In this document: piece by piece, positions 49,991-60,928 of the stretch
Position numbering within the stretch: position 1 is the first letter of the stretch
Layout: every line of letters starts with the position of its first letter
Assembly: GCA_026461385.1 (NCBI GenBank)
Contig: JAPJNB010000045.1
Coordinates: 1-64,000 of the forward strand
Direction of reading: 5' to 3'
DNA: 64,000 bases
From: Akkermansiaceae bacterium
GTDB taxonomy: Bacteria > Verrucomicrobiota > Verrucomicrobiia > Verrucomicrobiales > Akkermansiaceae
Translations under genes and position numbers: made by a program
Notes under the pieces: model-generated
The model's database searches: none
What the model was told of the DNA's origin: nothing
What the model saw: the letters and a program-made list of their open reading frames with translations, nothing else

Positions 49991-51136
49991 ATGCTCCGCC
50001 ATTGTTCCATCATTGTTTGTACTGCGGTTTCGGTGCTTGTCGTGCTAGGGCTGGTCATGCTCACGAGCACGGGTGCATGGGTGAAAGGATTTGACGAGTA
50101 CCATTTTTTGTACCGCCAACTGGAGATGTTAGGGGTTGGTCTCATAGCGGCGTTTGTCGCGGCCATGTACCCATTGGAATCCTTGCGGCGTTGGTCGCCT
50201 TGGCTTCTCGGGATTGCCTGTGTGGCGCTTGTCCTGTGCTACGTGCCGGGGATTTCTGAGCCTCAATATGGGTCGAACCGCTGGATCAAATTTCCAGTGA
50301 TCGGGCAGTTCCAGCCGTCAGAGGCAGCCAAGATTGTGATCATGCTGTCGCTGGCCACATGGTTTGCGAGGTGGCAGACGGAGGTTCATACGTTTTGGCG
50401 CGGCTTCGTCCTTCCAGGGGCGATCGCAGGCTTGCCGATTCTTTTAATCGCGGGCGAGACCGATGTGGGCACGGCGCTTTCGCTTTCGATGGCGGTGGGA
50501 GCTGTTTTTTTCTGTGTGGGCACGCGGTTGGTTTACATGGTGCCGACGGCTGTCCTTCTCGGTAGCGGTGCGGTCTACTACATCTTGCATGATGGGGTCC
50601 GCCGGAGCCGGATTGATGCGTGGTTGGATTTGGAAAACCCGATTCATCAACTTGATAAGGGGATGCAGCAGTGGCGGGCTTTGCTGGCGCTTGGAAATGG
50701 TGGGCCATGGGGAGTCGGGCTTGGAAATGGCGTGGAAAAATTTGGGACCCTAACATTTGCTCACATTGACTTTATTTTTCCAGTGATCGGTGAGGAGCTT
50801 GGTTTACCCTTCACGATGGGGGTGGTCATGTGCTACGTGCTCATCGCCGTGGGTGGTTGCGGGATTGCACTGCAAGCGAACAACATTTTTCACCGCTGCT
50901 TGGCCCTCGGGATCACTTGCGTGATTGTATTGCCAGCGATTCAAAACATCGGCGTGACCACGGCGTTGTTACCGAACGATGGATTGCCATTACCCTTTGT
51001 AAGCTATGGCGGGACAAGCTTGGTATTCAGCCTTGCGGCGGTCGGAATGCTGGTCGGCATCCACCGGAAATCGCAACTTCGCGCGGCTCAGGAATTTCCT
51101 CTCACTCGCCAAACCCGACTTGCGGTCCGCCTGTGA
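49991..51136 (+). CDS. ftsW: Septal peptidoglycan glycosyltransferase / lipid II polymerase FtsW (SEDS)
   Basis: GLVMLTSTGAWV, QPSEAAKIVIML, GGTSLVFSLAAVGMLVGI; multi-TM. Confidence 0.93.
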   Translation: MLRHCSIIVCTAVSVLVVLGLVMLTSTGAWVKGFDEYHFLYRQLEMLGVGLIAAFVAAMYPLESLRRWSPWLLGIACVALVLCYVPGISEPQYGSNRWIKFPVIGQFQPSEAAKIVIMLSLATWFARWQTEVHTFWRGFVLPGAIAGLPILLIAGETDVGTALSLSMAVGAVFFCVGTRLVYMVPTAVLLGSGAVYYILHDGVRRSRIDAWLDLENPIHQLDKGMQQWRALLALGNGGPWGVGLGNGVEKFGTLTFAHIDFIFPVIGEELGLPFTMGVVMCYVLIAVGGCGIALQANNIFHRCLALGITCVIVLPAIQNIGVTTALLPNDGLPLPFVSYGGTSLVFSLAAVGMLVGIHRKSQLRAAQEFPLTRQTRLAVRL

Positions 51137-51354
51137 GCAAGGTCTCGCTGGTGGTGCTTGGTCAATGGATGGTCATAGTCACTACATTATGACTCGGATT
51201 GGCAGATTATTTCGGCAGAAGCCGAAAATTGCCGATTCTTGCGATGTGGCTGGTTGACAATGCGGGGTCGGCTTGAGCAGTCTGGCGAGGTTGCAGCGAC
51301 GTTTGCGGTTTGTCTGCAACATCCATAAATCCAAATCCAAGGACTTAAAGACCC

Positions 51355-53034
51355 GTGTTTTCCAACGAAGATTATCTTGCCGAATTGCTTGCCGAAGCCG
51401 GAATGGTGAGTGCTGATGAAATCAATCAAGCGCGGAACGCTCAGTCAGGGGGGGAGACGATCGTTTCCTACCTGCTCGCCAACACGGCTCTCACCCAAGA
51501 TGAGATAGCGCACACCCTTGCCGTAAACGCGGGCATTCCTTTCATTCGCCTTTCTGATGTGGTGTTTGACCCTCGGATCACGGAGGCCATTTCCGAGGAG
51601 GTGGCCAGACGCTATCGGGTGATCCCCGTTCAAGATGAGGGATCGAGTCTAATGATCGCTCTGTCTGACCCGCTCGATTTCGAGTCGCTCGACACCTTGC
51701 CACACGTGATCGGGCGCGAACTGAATTTGGTTTGCGTCACGCACCAAGAAATCAACGACCACCTCCGGCAGTTTTATGCTTCAAATGAGGCGGCAGCTTC
51801 CTCGCAGGCGACGGAGTTTTCAGTCTCGGGTGGAGACGACGAAGCCGGCCCCGCCAGCGGTGACGCGCCGATCATCAGGCTGGTCATGCAGTTGCTGACC
51901 GAGGCATTTCGCCTTCGCGCATCCGACATTCACATCGAGCCGCTCGAGACTTCCGTCCGCATCCGGTATCGCATGGATGGCAAACTCGTCCACGTCGACA
52001 CTCACCCGAAGAAGCTTCTTCCCGCGATCATCGCTCGGTTGAAGGTCATGAGCGGCAGCATGTCGATCGCAGAAAAACGCTTGCCACAGGACGGACGAAT
52101 CCAGCTGAAAATGGGCGACAAGGAGGTCGATCTCCGGGTTTCCTCGGTGCCTTCGAATCACGGCGAGTCAGTCGTCATGCGGATCTTGGACAAGACGGCA
52201 CTGCTCTTGGGTCTTCCCGAGCTCGGGTTCTTCTCAGATGACCAGGCGGTATTCAACCAACTTCTCGGCCTTCCCGACGGTATCTTGCTGGTCACCGGAC
52301 CGACTGGATCTGGAAAAACGACGACGCTCTACGCCTGCCTTAACGTCATCAACAAGCCGGACAAAAAAATCATCACGGTGGAAGACCCGGTCGAGTATGA
52401 ACTCCCCGGCATCAACCAGGTGATGGTCAAGACGGACATCGGCATGACCTTCGCCGCCGCTCTCCGAGCGATGCTCCGCCAAGCACCGAACATCATCATG
52501 ATCGGGGAAATCCGGGATGCGGAAACCGCGAATATCGCGATCAACGCCTCGCTCACGGGTCACTTGGTTTTCTCCACCCTCCACACGAATGACGCGCCTT
52601 CCGCCGTTGCGCGTTTGGCGGACATCGGGGTGAAGCCGTTCCTCATCGCTTCGGCAGTTCGTGCGGTGCTTGCCCAGCGCCTGGTGCGGAAACTTTGCCC
52701 GATTTGCAAAGGCCCTGCGGAATTGACCGAGAAGGAAATGCGCGCACTTTCCCTCGACGCCTCAAGGATGACGGACGCCACGATCTTTGGCCCAGTCGGC
52801 TGCGAAAAATGCCGTGGCGGTGGTTTCAAAGGCCGGATGGGGATTTTCGAGACGTTCATCATCGACGATGAAGTGCGCAGCATGATCAACACCGGGCTAC
52901 CATCGACTCAACTTCGTCGTCGCGCCCGTGAGCTTGGAATGCGCACGCTCCGCGAAGATGGCATTCGCAAGGTGCTCTCTGGCCTCACCTCCGGCGGCGA
53001 GGTGGTCCACGCCACCATGTCCGACGCCGACTGA
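51355..53034 (+). CDS. GspE/PilB-type secretion/pilus assembly ATPase, copy 1
   Basis: GPTGSGKTTTLYACLN (Walker A), IGEIRDAETANIAINASLTGHLVFSTLHTNDA, CPIC...CEKC zinc motif. Confidence 0.93.
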   Translation: MFSNEDYLAELLAEAGMVSADEINQARNAQSGGETIVSYLLANTALTQDEIAHTLAVNAGIPFIRLSDVVFDPRITEAISEEVARRYRVIPVQDEGSSLMIALSDPLDFESLDTLPHVIGRELNLVCVTHQEINDHLRQFYASNEAAASSQATEFSVSGGDDEAGPASGDAPIIRLVMQLLTEAFRLRASDIHIEPLETSVRIRYRMDGKLVHVDTHPKKLLPAIIARLKVMSGSMSIAEKRLPQDGRIQLKMGDKEVDLRVSSVPSNHGESVVMRILDKTALLLGLPELGFFSDDQAVFNQLLGLPDGILLVTGPTGSGKTTTLYACLNVINKPDKKIITVEDPVEYELPGINQVMVKTDIGMTFAAALRAMLRQAPNIIMIGEIRDAETANIAINASLTGHLVFSTLHTNDAPSAVARLADIGVKPFLIASAVRAVLAQRLVRKLCPICKGPAELTEKEMRALSLDASRMTDATIFGPVGCEKCRGGGFKGRMGIFETFIIDDEVRSMINTGLPSTQLRRRARELGMRTLREDGIRKVLSGLTSGGEVVHATMSDAD

Positions 53035-53081
53035 TGACTTTCTTAAATTGATTTTCCAAAAACCTTCCGCTTCCCAGTCCC

Positions 53082-54752
53082 ATGGACAACCAACAGATCA
53101 TTGAACTTTTCCAGTCACGCGGCCTCATCGACCGTGCGCTCGCCCAAGATATTCTCGCGGAGGTCACTCAAAGCGGTAAGGAAATCGCGGAAATTCTCGC
53201 GGACTTCCAAGTCATCCAAAACCGAGATGACATCTGGCCAGTCGTGGCTTCCGAGCTCGGTACTTCGATGGTGGATCTTCGTGACTGGACGCCGCCTGAG
53301 GCGCTGCTCGCGCTCGTCCCTGCTGGAACCGCTCGCTTGCACGGCGCACTCCCAGTGAGCTTTGACGAAACGGGGCTTTACGTCGCACTGGTTGACCCGC
53401 TCAACCCGCAGACACCGGAAGATCTGCGCTTCGCCTTGGGCCGGGAAATCAACGTAGTGGTCGCTCCAGATTACCTAGTGGAAGCGAAGATCAACGAATG
53501 CTACGGCGGCGAGGGCAAGGCGATGGACGATATCCTGAGCCAGCTCGAGGTCAGTGCCGATAACATGAACGCAGCGGATCTTGAGTCCGAGGCGAATTCT
53601 GCGCCGATCATCCGCTACGTCGATCTGGTCCTCTATCAGGCGATCAAAGAAAAGGCCTCCGACATCCACTTCGAGCCATTCGAGAAGGACTTCAAGATCC
53701 GCTACCGGGTCGATGGCGCGCTTTATGAAATGGCCCCACCGCCGATCCACCTTGCCGGCCCGATCATTTCTCGCGTGAAGGTGATGTCGAACATGAACAT
53801 CGCCGAACGCCGTGTCCCACAGGACGGGCGGATCGTGAAGCAAGTCGGCGATAAACAGGTCGACATGCGGGTTTCGTCGCTTCCCACTCACCACGGCGAA
53901 TCAATCGTGTTGCGGGTGCTCGACCGCTCTTCGGTGAACCTCTCACTCGAAAATCTCGGTCTAACCGATCACATCTACAACTACATCACCGAGACCATCG
54001 AGAAGCCAAACGGCATCTTTATCGTCACCGGGCCGACGGGTGCTGGAAAAACCACGACACTCTACGCCGCGCTTCGTCGGATTAACACGATCGACGCCAA
54101 GCTGCTGACCGCGGAAGACCCCGTCGAGTATGACATCGATGGAATCGTTCAGATCCCGATCAATGAAGCGATTGGGCTGGATTTCCCTCGCGTGCTGCGG
54201 GCATTCCTCCGCCAAGACCCTGACCGGATCATGATTGGAGAAATGCGGGACAAGGAGACCGCAACGATCGGGATCCAGGCTGCGTTAACTGGGCACTTGG
54301 TGCTTTCAACGCTTCACACCAATGACGCGCCTGGCGCGGTGACCCGTCTAGTTGACATGGGGTGCGAGCCCTTCCTTGTTTCCGCTTCGTTGGAAGGAAT
54401 TCTCGCTCAGCGCTTGGTGCGTACGATTTGCAAAGAATGCAAATCCCCATACGAGCCGAATGAGTCGATCCTCAACCAGCTCGGCGTTTCCGCACACGAG
54501 CTTGGCGACAAGCAGTTCTTCACGGGCGCCGGCTGCGAGGTCTGCGGTCAAACGGGCTACCGCGGACGCCGTGGCTTGTACGAACTCCTCAATGTCACCG
54601 ACCCAATCCGTGAACTCATCACTTCGCGCGCACCTTCAGTCGTATTGAAGCAGAAAGCCGTCGAACTCGGCATGAACACCCTTCGCGAAGATGGTCTGCG
54701 GAATATCTACCTCGGCACGACTACCATCGAAGAAGTGCTGAAATACACTTAA
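53082..54752 (+). CDS. GspE/PilB-type secretion/pilus assembly ATPase, copy 2
   Basis: GPTGAGKTTTLYAALR, IGEMRDKETATIGIQAALTGHLVLSTLHTNDA, CKEC...CEVC zinc motif. Confidence 0.93.
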   Translation: MDNQQIIELFQSRGLIDRALAQDILAEVTQSGKEIAEILADFQVIQNRDDIWPVVASELGTSMVDLRDWTPPEALLALVPAGTARLHGALPVSFDETGLYVALVDPLNPQTPEDLRFALGREINVVVAPDYLVEAKINECYGGEGKAMDDILSQLEVSADNMNAADLESEANSAPIIRYVDLVLYQAIKEKASDIHFEPFEKDFKIRYRVDGALYEMAPPPIHLAGPIISRVKVMSNMNIAERRVPQDGRIVKQVGDKQVDMRVSSLPTHHGESIVLRVLDRSSVNLSLENLGLTDHIYNYITETIEKPNGIFIVTGPTGAGKTTTLYAALRRINTIDAKLLTAEDPVEYDIDGIVQIPINEAIGLDFPRVLRAFLRQDPDRIMIGEMRDKETATIGIQAALTGHLVLSTLHTNDAPGAVTRLVDMGCEPFLVSASLEGILAQRLVRTICKECKSPYEPNESILNQLGVSAHELGDKQFFTGAGCEVCGQTGYRGRRGLYELLNVTDPIRELITSRAPSVVLKQKAVELGMNTLREDGLRNIYLGTTTIEEVLKYT

Positions 54753-54825
54753 AATTTGTTGCTTGAATTCGCCCTCGTTTCCTTCCTTTACAGACCGCTC
54801 ATAGACACTAAAAAGATCCAATCCC

Positions 54826-56109
54826 ATGGCCAACTTCCAATACTCCGCACTCGATCCCAAAGGCGAACAGACCACCGGTGTTCTCGCCGCTGCCACTGAA
54901 GCCGATGCCATCCAGCAGCTCCGCGCCAAGGGGCTTTACCCGACCCAAATCCACGAGGAAGGCAAGGCGAAGGGCAAGGCAAAGGCCGCTCCAGCCAAAG
55001 CCAAAGGCAAGCCAAAGGCAAAATCGACCGCCAAGGGCCAAGTCGGCGGCCGGGTAAAACCGAAGAACCTCATGATTTTCACGCGTCAGTTGGCAACCCT
55101 GATCGATTCAGGCCTGCCACTGCTTCGCAGCCTCACGGTGCTTGAGAAACAGGAGCCCAACCCCGTCCTCAAGGCAACCGTCAGCGCACTCGCGGAAAAC
55201 GTGCAGGGCGGATCCACTTTCTCGGAATCCCTCGCGCAACACCCGAAGATCTTCAACAAGCTCTACGTGAACATGGTCAAGGCCGGGGAACTCGGCGGTG
55301 TTCTTGAAATCGTACTCAACCGTCTCGCCGAATATCAGGAAAAGGCCCAAAAGCTGAAGAACAAGATTGTCTCGGCGATGGTCTATCCCGTGATCGTGAT
55401 GTTCATCGCGGTGGGCATTCTGGTTTTCCTCATGGTTTTCATCGTGCCGAAGTTCAAGGAGATGTTCGCCAGCACGGACTCGGAACTTCCGTTGATTTCA
55501 AAAATCGTTTTCGGAATGTCGGAATTCTTCCTCGCGCGTCCGCTGTTCATTCCGAACGTGGTCTTCGTGTTCATCATCATAGGCATTGCGGTGGTTCTCT
55601 TCAATCTTTGGGGCCGCACGGGTGGTGGCCGCACGATCATCGATACCCTCAAGCTGAAAATGCCGGTATTGGGTGACATCCAACGCAAAAGCACAGTCTC
55701 ACGCTTCTCACGGACCCTCGGGACCTTGGTGACCTCCGGTGTACCCATCCTCCAAGCGCTTAACATCACCCGCGACACCGCAGGAAATGTGGTGATCTCC
55801 CATGCCATCGAAAAAGTCCACGAGGCGGTCAAGGAAGGTGAAACGATCGTGACACCACTCCAAGCTTCCGGCGTTTTCCCGAACATGGTGATCTCGATGG
55901 TCGATGTCGGTGAGGAAACGGGACAACTTCCCGAGATGCTCCTCAAAGTGGCTGACGTTTACGACGACGAAGTCGATAGCGCCGTCACCGCGCTCACCTC
56001 GATCCTTGAGCCGATCATGATTGTGGTGTTGGCGCTCGTGGTTGGCGCGGTTGTGTTTGCACTCTTCCTGCCATTGATTAAGATGATCTCGACGATGGGC
56101 AATCAGTAA
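54826..56109 (+). CDS. PilC/GspF-type inner-membrane platform protein with Lys/Ala-rich linker
   Basis: FQYSALDPKGEQTTGVLAAATEADAIQQLRAKGLYP, FTRQLATLIDSGLPLLRSL, GEETGQLPEML; linker KAKGKAKAAPAKAKGKPKAKSTAKG. Confidence 0.92.
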   Translation: MANFQYSALDPKGEQTTGVLAAATEADAIQQLRAKGLYPTQIHEEGKAKGKAKAAPAKAKGKPKAKSTAKGQVGGRVKPKNLMIFTRQLATLIDSGLPLLRSLTVLEKQEPNPVLKATVSALAENVQGGSTFSESLAQHPKIFNKLYVNMVKAGELGGVLEIVLNRLAEYQEKAQKLKNKIVSAMVYPVIVMFIAVGILVFLMVFIVPKFKEMFASTDSELPLISKIVFGMSEFFLARPLFIPNVVFVFIIIGIAVVLFNLWGRTGGGRTIIDTLKLKMPVLGDIQRKSTVSRFSRTLGTLVTSGVPILQALNITRDTAGNVVISHAIEKVHEAVKEGETIVTPLQASGVFPNMVISMVDVGEETGQLPEMLLKVADVYDDEVDSAVTALTSILEPIMIVVLALVVGAVVFALFLPLIKMISTMGNQ

Positions 56110-56151
56110 TTCGACGGATCGCCCCAAACCCAGACTCCACATCCGAATCTC

Positions 56152-56745
56152 ATGAAAACCACTCGGCGCAACGGCAAGGCAGCCTTCACTCTGATCGAGT
56201 TGATGGCGGTCATCACCATCATCGTCATTCTTGCCGGACTTGTCGTCGGCGGCATGGGCTTTGTCACCGATCGCCAAGCCAAGGAAAAAGCGCGGGTGCA
56301 AATCGCTCTGCTCTCCAAAGGTCTTGAGGAGTACAAGCTGGACATGGGAGCTTACCCGGCAACTGCGAATTCGCCTTTGGGAGCTACCAATTCGGCGGAG
56401 TTTCTCTACAAGCCGCTTTTCAAGGAGGGTTACGACTACACCAATCCAGCTTCACCACCTGCAAACTGGACCAAAGCGACCAAAATTTACGTCGCGGAAT
56501 TGAATCCAGTCACGACCAAGCAAGGCTGGGTCACGACGGCCACAGGCACGCCGCCGGTTTCCACTACTGTGCTTGATCCATGGGGCAAAGAATATTGCTA
56601 TCGCTCTGCGGTTACCTCAGCCGGCGCAGCCAATGTCGACACCCAGAACCCAGACTTTGATCTTTGGTCGATGGGTAAGGATGGAAAAACGAAGCCTGGA
56701 ACGCCTTCGGATTCCACCAACCGCGACGACATCAAAAATTTCTGA
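56152..56745 (+). CDS. Type II secretion major pseudopilin GspG-like
   Basis: Prepilin motif KAAFTLIELMAVITIIVILAGLVVGG; DMGAYPAT; DPWGKEYCYRS. Confidence 0.9.
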   Translation: MKTTRRNGKAAFTLIELMAVITIIVILAGLVVGGMGFVTDRQAKEKARVQIALLSKGLEEYKLDMGAYPATANSPLGATNSAEFLYKPLFKEGYDYTNPASPPANWTKATKIYVAELNPVTTKQGWVTTATGTPPVSTTVLDPWGKEYCYRSAVTSAGAANVDTQNPDFDLWSMGKDGKTKPGTPSDSTNRDDIKNF

Positions 56746-56859
56746 TCTGCCTGAGAAGTGCTGCCCACCACGGCGGCCGCTTCTTGATGCAGACGCTCGC
56801 AATTTGGCGCTTGGTGGATTGAGACTTGCACCCGGGCGGTCGCTTCTATTGAATCCCTC

Positions 56860-58314
56860 ATGGCAGAGATTTCTCTAGGACTTTCATTTGACGATGTGCT
56901 TCTCGTTCCGGCTTTCAGCTCGGTTTTGCCGGGAGATGCCGATCTTTCCACGCAAGTCACCTCAGGCATTTCCTTGTTCTTGCCCGTGGTTTCTGCCGCG
57001 ATGGACACGGTTTCCGAACATGATCTAGCGATCGCACTGGCCCGCGAGGGCGGCATGGGGGTGATCCACCGCGCCTGTCCGATCGATGAACAGGCAGCGA
57101 TGGTCTACCGGGTGAAGCGTTCGGAAAACGCAGTCATTCAAAAGCCCCACACGGTGCGTAAGGAGGACAGCGTCGAGCATGTCCGTGCGATCATGGCCAA
57201 AAATGGCTTTTCAGGATTTCCCGTGATCGATGCCGATGGCCGCCTCGAGGGGATGGTCACCGGACGGGATGTCCGCTATTTGGACCGTTTGGACGCCACC
57301 GTGGGCGATGTGATGACACCGCGCGAGCGATTGATCACCGCGCCGCCTACCACCGGGCTCGAAGAGGCTCGCCGCATTCTCTATCAGAACCGCATCGAGA
57401 AGCTGCCGCTGGTCGATGGAGAAGGTCGCCTCGCTGGCCTCATCACCGGCTCAGACATCGAAAAGCGCATCACCTTCACCAATGCCGCCAAAGACGACAA
57501 CGGACAACTTCGTTGCGGCGCAGCGGTCGGAGTCGGGCCAGATTGCATTGACCGGGGCCGGGTGTTGATCGACGCCGGTGCAGACGCGCTTTTCATCGAC
57601 GCCGCCACGGGCCACACGCGCCACATCATGGATGTGATCAGCAAGCTGCGCGCGCTTTCGGATGTTCCGGTGGTTGCGGGAAATGTGGTCACCGAGCAAG
57701 GCGCGCGCGATCTCGTGACTGCCGGTGCCAGCGCCGTGAAAGTCGGAGTCGGGCCGGGATCGATTTGCACCACACGGGTGATCTCGGGTGTTGGCATGCC
57801 GCAGTTCACCGCCATCCAGAATGTCGCGGGTGTTTGCCGCGAACACGGAGTGAAGGTCATCGCTGACGGCGGGATCCGCTACTCGGGAGATATCGTAAAG
57901 GCGCTCGCCGCCGGTGCGGATCTCGTGATGTTAGGCTCGCTGTTGGCGGGCACGCGCGAGAGCCCCGGCCAAACGGTTCAATCTCAAGGACGCCGGTTCA
58001 AAACCTACCGCGGCATGGGCTCAATCGGCGCGATGCAAAAGGGCGCGAGCGACCGCTATGGCCAGAACAGCTCTGGAAAACTGGTTGCCGAAGGGGTCGA
58101 GGGCCGCGTGCCGTACAAGGGCCCTCTCTCCGATGTGATTTTCCAACTCATGGGCGGCTTGAAGTCCGGCATGGGCTACATCGGCGCATCCACGATCAGC
58201 GAACTCCGCGAGCGCGCCACCTTCGTCCGGGTGACCGCCGGGGGACTGCGGGAAAGCCACGTGCATGACATCGTCATGACCGAAGAGCCGACCAATTATC
58301 AACCGCTCAGTTAA
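56860..58314 (+). CDS. guaB: IMP dehydrogenase
   Basis: [17 protein letters not shown] pair, [35 protein letters not shown]. Confidence 0.97.
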   Translation: MAEISLGLSFDDVLLVPAFSSVLPGDADLSTQVTSGISLFLPVVSAAMDTVSEHDLAIALAREGGMGVIHRACPIDEQAAMVYRVKRSENAVIQKPHTVRKEDSVEHVRAIMAKNGFSGFPVIDADGRLEGMVTGRDVRYLDRLDATVGDVMTPRERLITAPPTTGLEEARRILYQNRIEKLPLVDGEGRLAGLITGSDIEKRITFTNAAKDDNGQLRCGAAVGVGPDCIDRGRVLIDAGADALFIDAATGHTRHIMDVISKLRALSDVPVVAGNVVTEQGARDLVTAGASAVKVGVGPGSICTTRVISGVGMPQFTAIQNVAGVCREHGVKVIADGGIRYSGDIVKALAAGADLVMLGSLLAGTRESPGQTVQSQGRRFKTYRGMGSIGAMQKGASDRYGQNSSGKLVAEGVEGRVPYKGPLSDVIFQLMGGLKSGMGYIGASTISELRERATFVRVTAGGLRESHVHDIVMTEEPTNYQPLS

Positions 58315-58358
58315 GCGGAAAGATTCCATTAGATTTTCCAATACGATTATCATTTTTC

Positions 58359-59882
58359 ATGCACGATTCCAATCACGTCGCCGTTCTCGACTTCGGTTCG
58401 CAATACACCCAGCTGATTGTTCGGCGGGTTCGCGAACTTGGGTACTTTGCCAAGCTCTATGCCATCGAGGATTTCCCTAACATCGGAAAACCTGGGGCGA
58501 TCATTCTTTCCGGCGGACCGAAAAGCACCAGCGAAGCAGATGCTCCCGATCTCGATTTCGAGGCGCTCAAGGGCTTCGGTGTTCCGGTGCTCGGGGTGTG
58601 TTATGGGATGCAGTTGCTGAACATCAAGTTTGGCGGCACGGTCGAAGCAAGCGATCGCCGCGAGTATGGTCCCGCCAGTTTGTTCCCCACGGAATGCTCG
58701 GGTCTGTACGAAAGCATTTCAGCGTCATCGCAAGTCTGGATGAGCCACTCGGATACGGTGAAAATCATTCCCGATGGAGCGAGGGTCATCGCCTCTAACC
58801 AACATGGCACACCGGTTTCGCTCCAGTGGAACCAGCACTTTTTCGGGATCCAATATCACCCAGAGGTGACTCACAGCCATCAGGGACTCCAGATCCTCAA
58901 GAATTTCCTCGCGCTCTCGAATGGCCTTCTGCCATTCCGCATCGAGGATTTCAAACGGGAGATCATCGAGGGAATCCGCCAAGAGGTCGCAGGCAAACAA
59001 GTGGTCTGCGGTGTCTCCGGTGGTGTCGATAGCACGGTGCTCGCGGTCCTTCTTCACGAGGCTGGCGCAAATGTCCGGGCGATTTTTGTCGATCACGGAT
59101 TGATGCGCAAGGATGAGGGGATCGAGGTCCGCCGCAATTTTGAACGAATGGGCGTGCCCATTGAAACGGTCGACTGCGCGGAGCGTTTCCTAACGGCCCT
59201 CGAAGGGGTGGACGATCCCGAGAAGAAGCGCGTGATCATTGGGAATCTTTTCATCGATGTGTTCTGGGATTCGGTGGGCGATGCCGAAATGCTTGCCCAG
59301 GGAACGCTCTATCCCGATGTGATCGAGAGTGCCTCCAATGCGAAGTCCAAGGCGTCCAAAATCAAGACCCATCACAACCGGGTGGACCGCATCTTGGAGC
59401 TACAGGCGCAAGGAAAAGTGTTAGAACCGCTGGCCGAGTTGTTCAAGGACGAGGTTCGCGAGCTCGGCACTTCACTGGGGATTCCAGCAGACATCTTGCA
59501 GCGCCATCCCTTTCCGGGCCCGGGCCTTGCGGTGCGCTGCCCAGGCATCATCACGGAAGACCGCCTGCACATCATTCGTGAGTGCGATGCGATCTTCATC
59601 GGCAAGCTCAAGGAGCACGGTTGGTACGACAAAGTCTGGCAGGCATACGCCGGCTTGATTCCCGTGAAAACGGTTGGGGTGAAAGGCGACGAGCGCAGCT
59701 ACGAATGGGCCATCACGCTTCGTGCGGTGGTTTCTGAGGATGCCATGACTGCGGACTGGGTTGAGTTGCCGCCGATCCTCTTGCGCGAGACAAGCCACCG
59801 CATCCTCAACGAGGTGAAGGGCATCAATCGCGTGCTTTACGACATTTCGACCAAGCCACCCGCAAGCATCGAGTGGGAATGA
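58359..59882 (+). CDS. guaA: GMP synthase (glutamine-hydrolysing)
   Basis: LDFGSQYTQLIVRRVRE, GVCYGMQLLN, CGVSGGVDSTVLAVLLHEA, RHPFPGPGLAVR, ISTKPPASIEWE. Confidence 0.97.
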   Translation: MHDSNHVAVLDFGSQYTQLIVRRVRELGYFAKLYAIEDFPNIGKPGAIILSGGPKSTSEADAPDLDFEALKGFGVPVLGVCYGMQLLNIKFGGTVEASDRREYGPASLFPTECSGLYESISASSQVWMSHSDTVKIIPDGARVIASNQHGTPVSLQWNQHFFGIQYHPEVTHSHQGLQILKNFLALSNGLLPFRIEDFKREIIEGIRQEVAGKQVVCGVSGGVDSTVLAVLLHEAGANVRAIFVDHGLMRKDEGIEVRRNFERMGVPIETVDCAERFLTALEGVDDPEKKRVIIGNLFIDVFWDSVGDAEMLAQGTLYPDVIESASNAKSKASKIKTHHNRVDRILELQAQGKVLEPLAELFKDEVRELGTSLGIPADILQRHPFPGPGLAVRCPGIITEDRLHIIRECDAIFIGKLKEHGWYDKVWQAYAGLIPVKTVGVKGDERSYEWAITLRAVVSEDAMTADWVELPPILLRETSHRILNEVKGINRVLYDISTKPPASIEWE

Positions 59883-59899
59883 GCCATTAGGCGAGGACT

Positions 59900-60415
59900 C
59901 TAATACTCCTCCTCTTCATCACCCGGCACAGGGGGAATGATGTCCTCTCGCATCAGCAAGCGGCCGAGATCAAGATCTTCTAACAGGTCACCCGGGGTGT
60001 CGCGCACGATCGCGGCGTATGGCGTGATCCGGTCGAGCTCTGCGATGGCGCAGTGGACCATCGAGGAAATGATGTCGCTGTCGAACTTTTCGCGTTCAAA
60101 CAAATTGGTGATTCGAAAGATAAGGTATTCGCGGTCAAGATCGTATTCGAATCCGCCGAGCGTGAGTTGCTTGTTCGCGCGGGCTAGTAATTCTAACACC
60201 GGCGGCAAGTGCTCTTCGTCGAGCCTGAGCGGCGATTCGGACACGATCACCAGCGCATTGAGCTGCGGGTAGGCTTGGGCGATGAGATCGACCCGCGTGT
60301 GATGCGCATCGAAGCCAGCGCGAAGCACGTCGCGGCCTTCGACGAGTTCGCAGTGCCAGCCGTTTTGGCCGAAGGTTTCTTCGACGGTGAGAATTTGTCG
60401 GGAATGCGGTCGCAT
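59900..60415 (-). CDS. YbjN-like domain protein
   Basis: Fold-like pattern ALVIVSESPLRLDEEHLPPVLELLARANKQLTLGGFEYDLDREYLIFRITN; acidic C-terminus. Confidence 0.5.
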   Translation of the reverse strand: MRPHSRQILTVEETFGQNGWHCELVEGRDVLRAGFDAHHTRVDLIAQAYPQLNALVIVSESPLRLDEEHLPPVLELLARANKQLTLGGFEYDLDREYLIFRITNLFEREKFDSDIISSMVHCAIAELDRITPYAAIVRDTPGDLLEDLDLGRLLMREDIIPPVPGDEEEEY

Positions 60416-60433
60416 GGTGGTTCGCCGTTGTGG

Positions 60434-60904
60434 CTAAGAAGGAGATAGCCGCGCGAGCACGGCCTTGGCAAGCAAGCTCCGCTTGTCCGCACGAATCGGC
60501 TTGAGCGAGAGGTGGATGCCGGACGATTTTTCGGCATTGTGGTGCAGGGTGAGAAGCGTGGCTTTTTCATTGACCTCTGCATGATCGATCTCTTGCCAGA
60601 CGACCAAATTCATCCCCGCACTCGGCCGGAAAAATGGGAAGATCTCGATCCCTAAAGGTGTTAGAATGAGGTAGGCATGCCTCGTGAGATTCATGGCAAT
60701 GCGAACGAAAATGAATGAGATTCCCAAGGGCAACAGGGCCCATGCCGGATGGGGGAGCAGGGGATTGATGTCCCGGTAGGAGGCAGTGGCGAGAAGCGTG
60801 ATGCCGACGGATGCCAGCACGGCTGCGCTGACCCAAAAGCCAACCGCTTGGCCCGAGCGGGTGAACCGTAGCTCTTTCTCAGGCGACTGAATGTTCTTCT
60901 TCAT
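60434..60904 (-). CDS. Small membrane protein, unknown function
   Basis: Two TM segments (GFWVSAAVLASVGITLLATA, PAWALLPLGISFIFVRIA); PH-like pattern. Confidence 0.55.
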   Translation of the reverse strand: MKKNIQSPEKELRFTRSGQAVGFWVSAAVLASVGITLLATASYRDINPLLPHPAWALLPLGISFIFVRIAMNLTRHAYLILTPLGIEIFPFFRPSAGMNLVVWQEIDHAEVNEKATLLTLHHNAEKSSGIHLSLKPIRADKRSLLAKAVLARLSPS

Positions 60905-60928
60905 GCGTGAGGAGCGGGGCCGGTGCGT

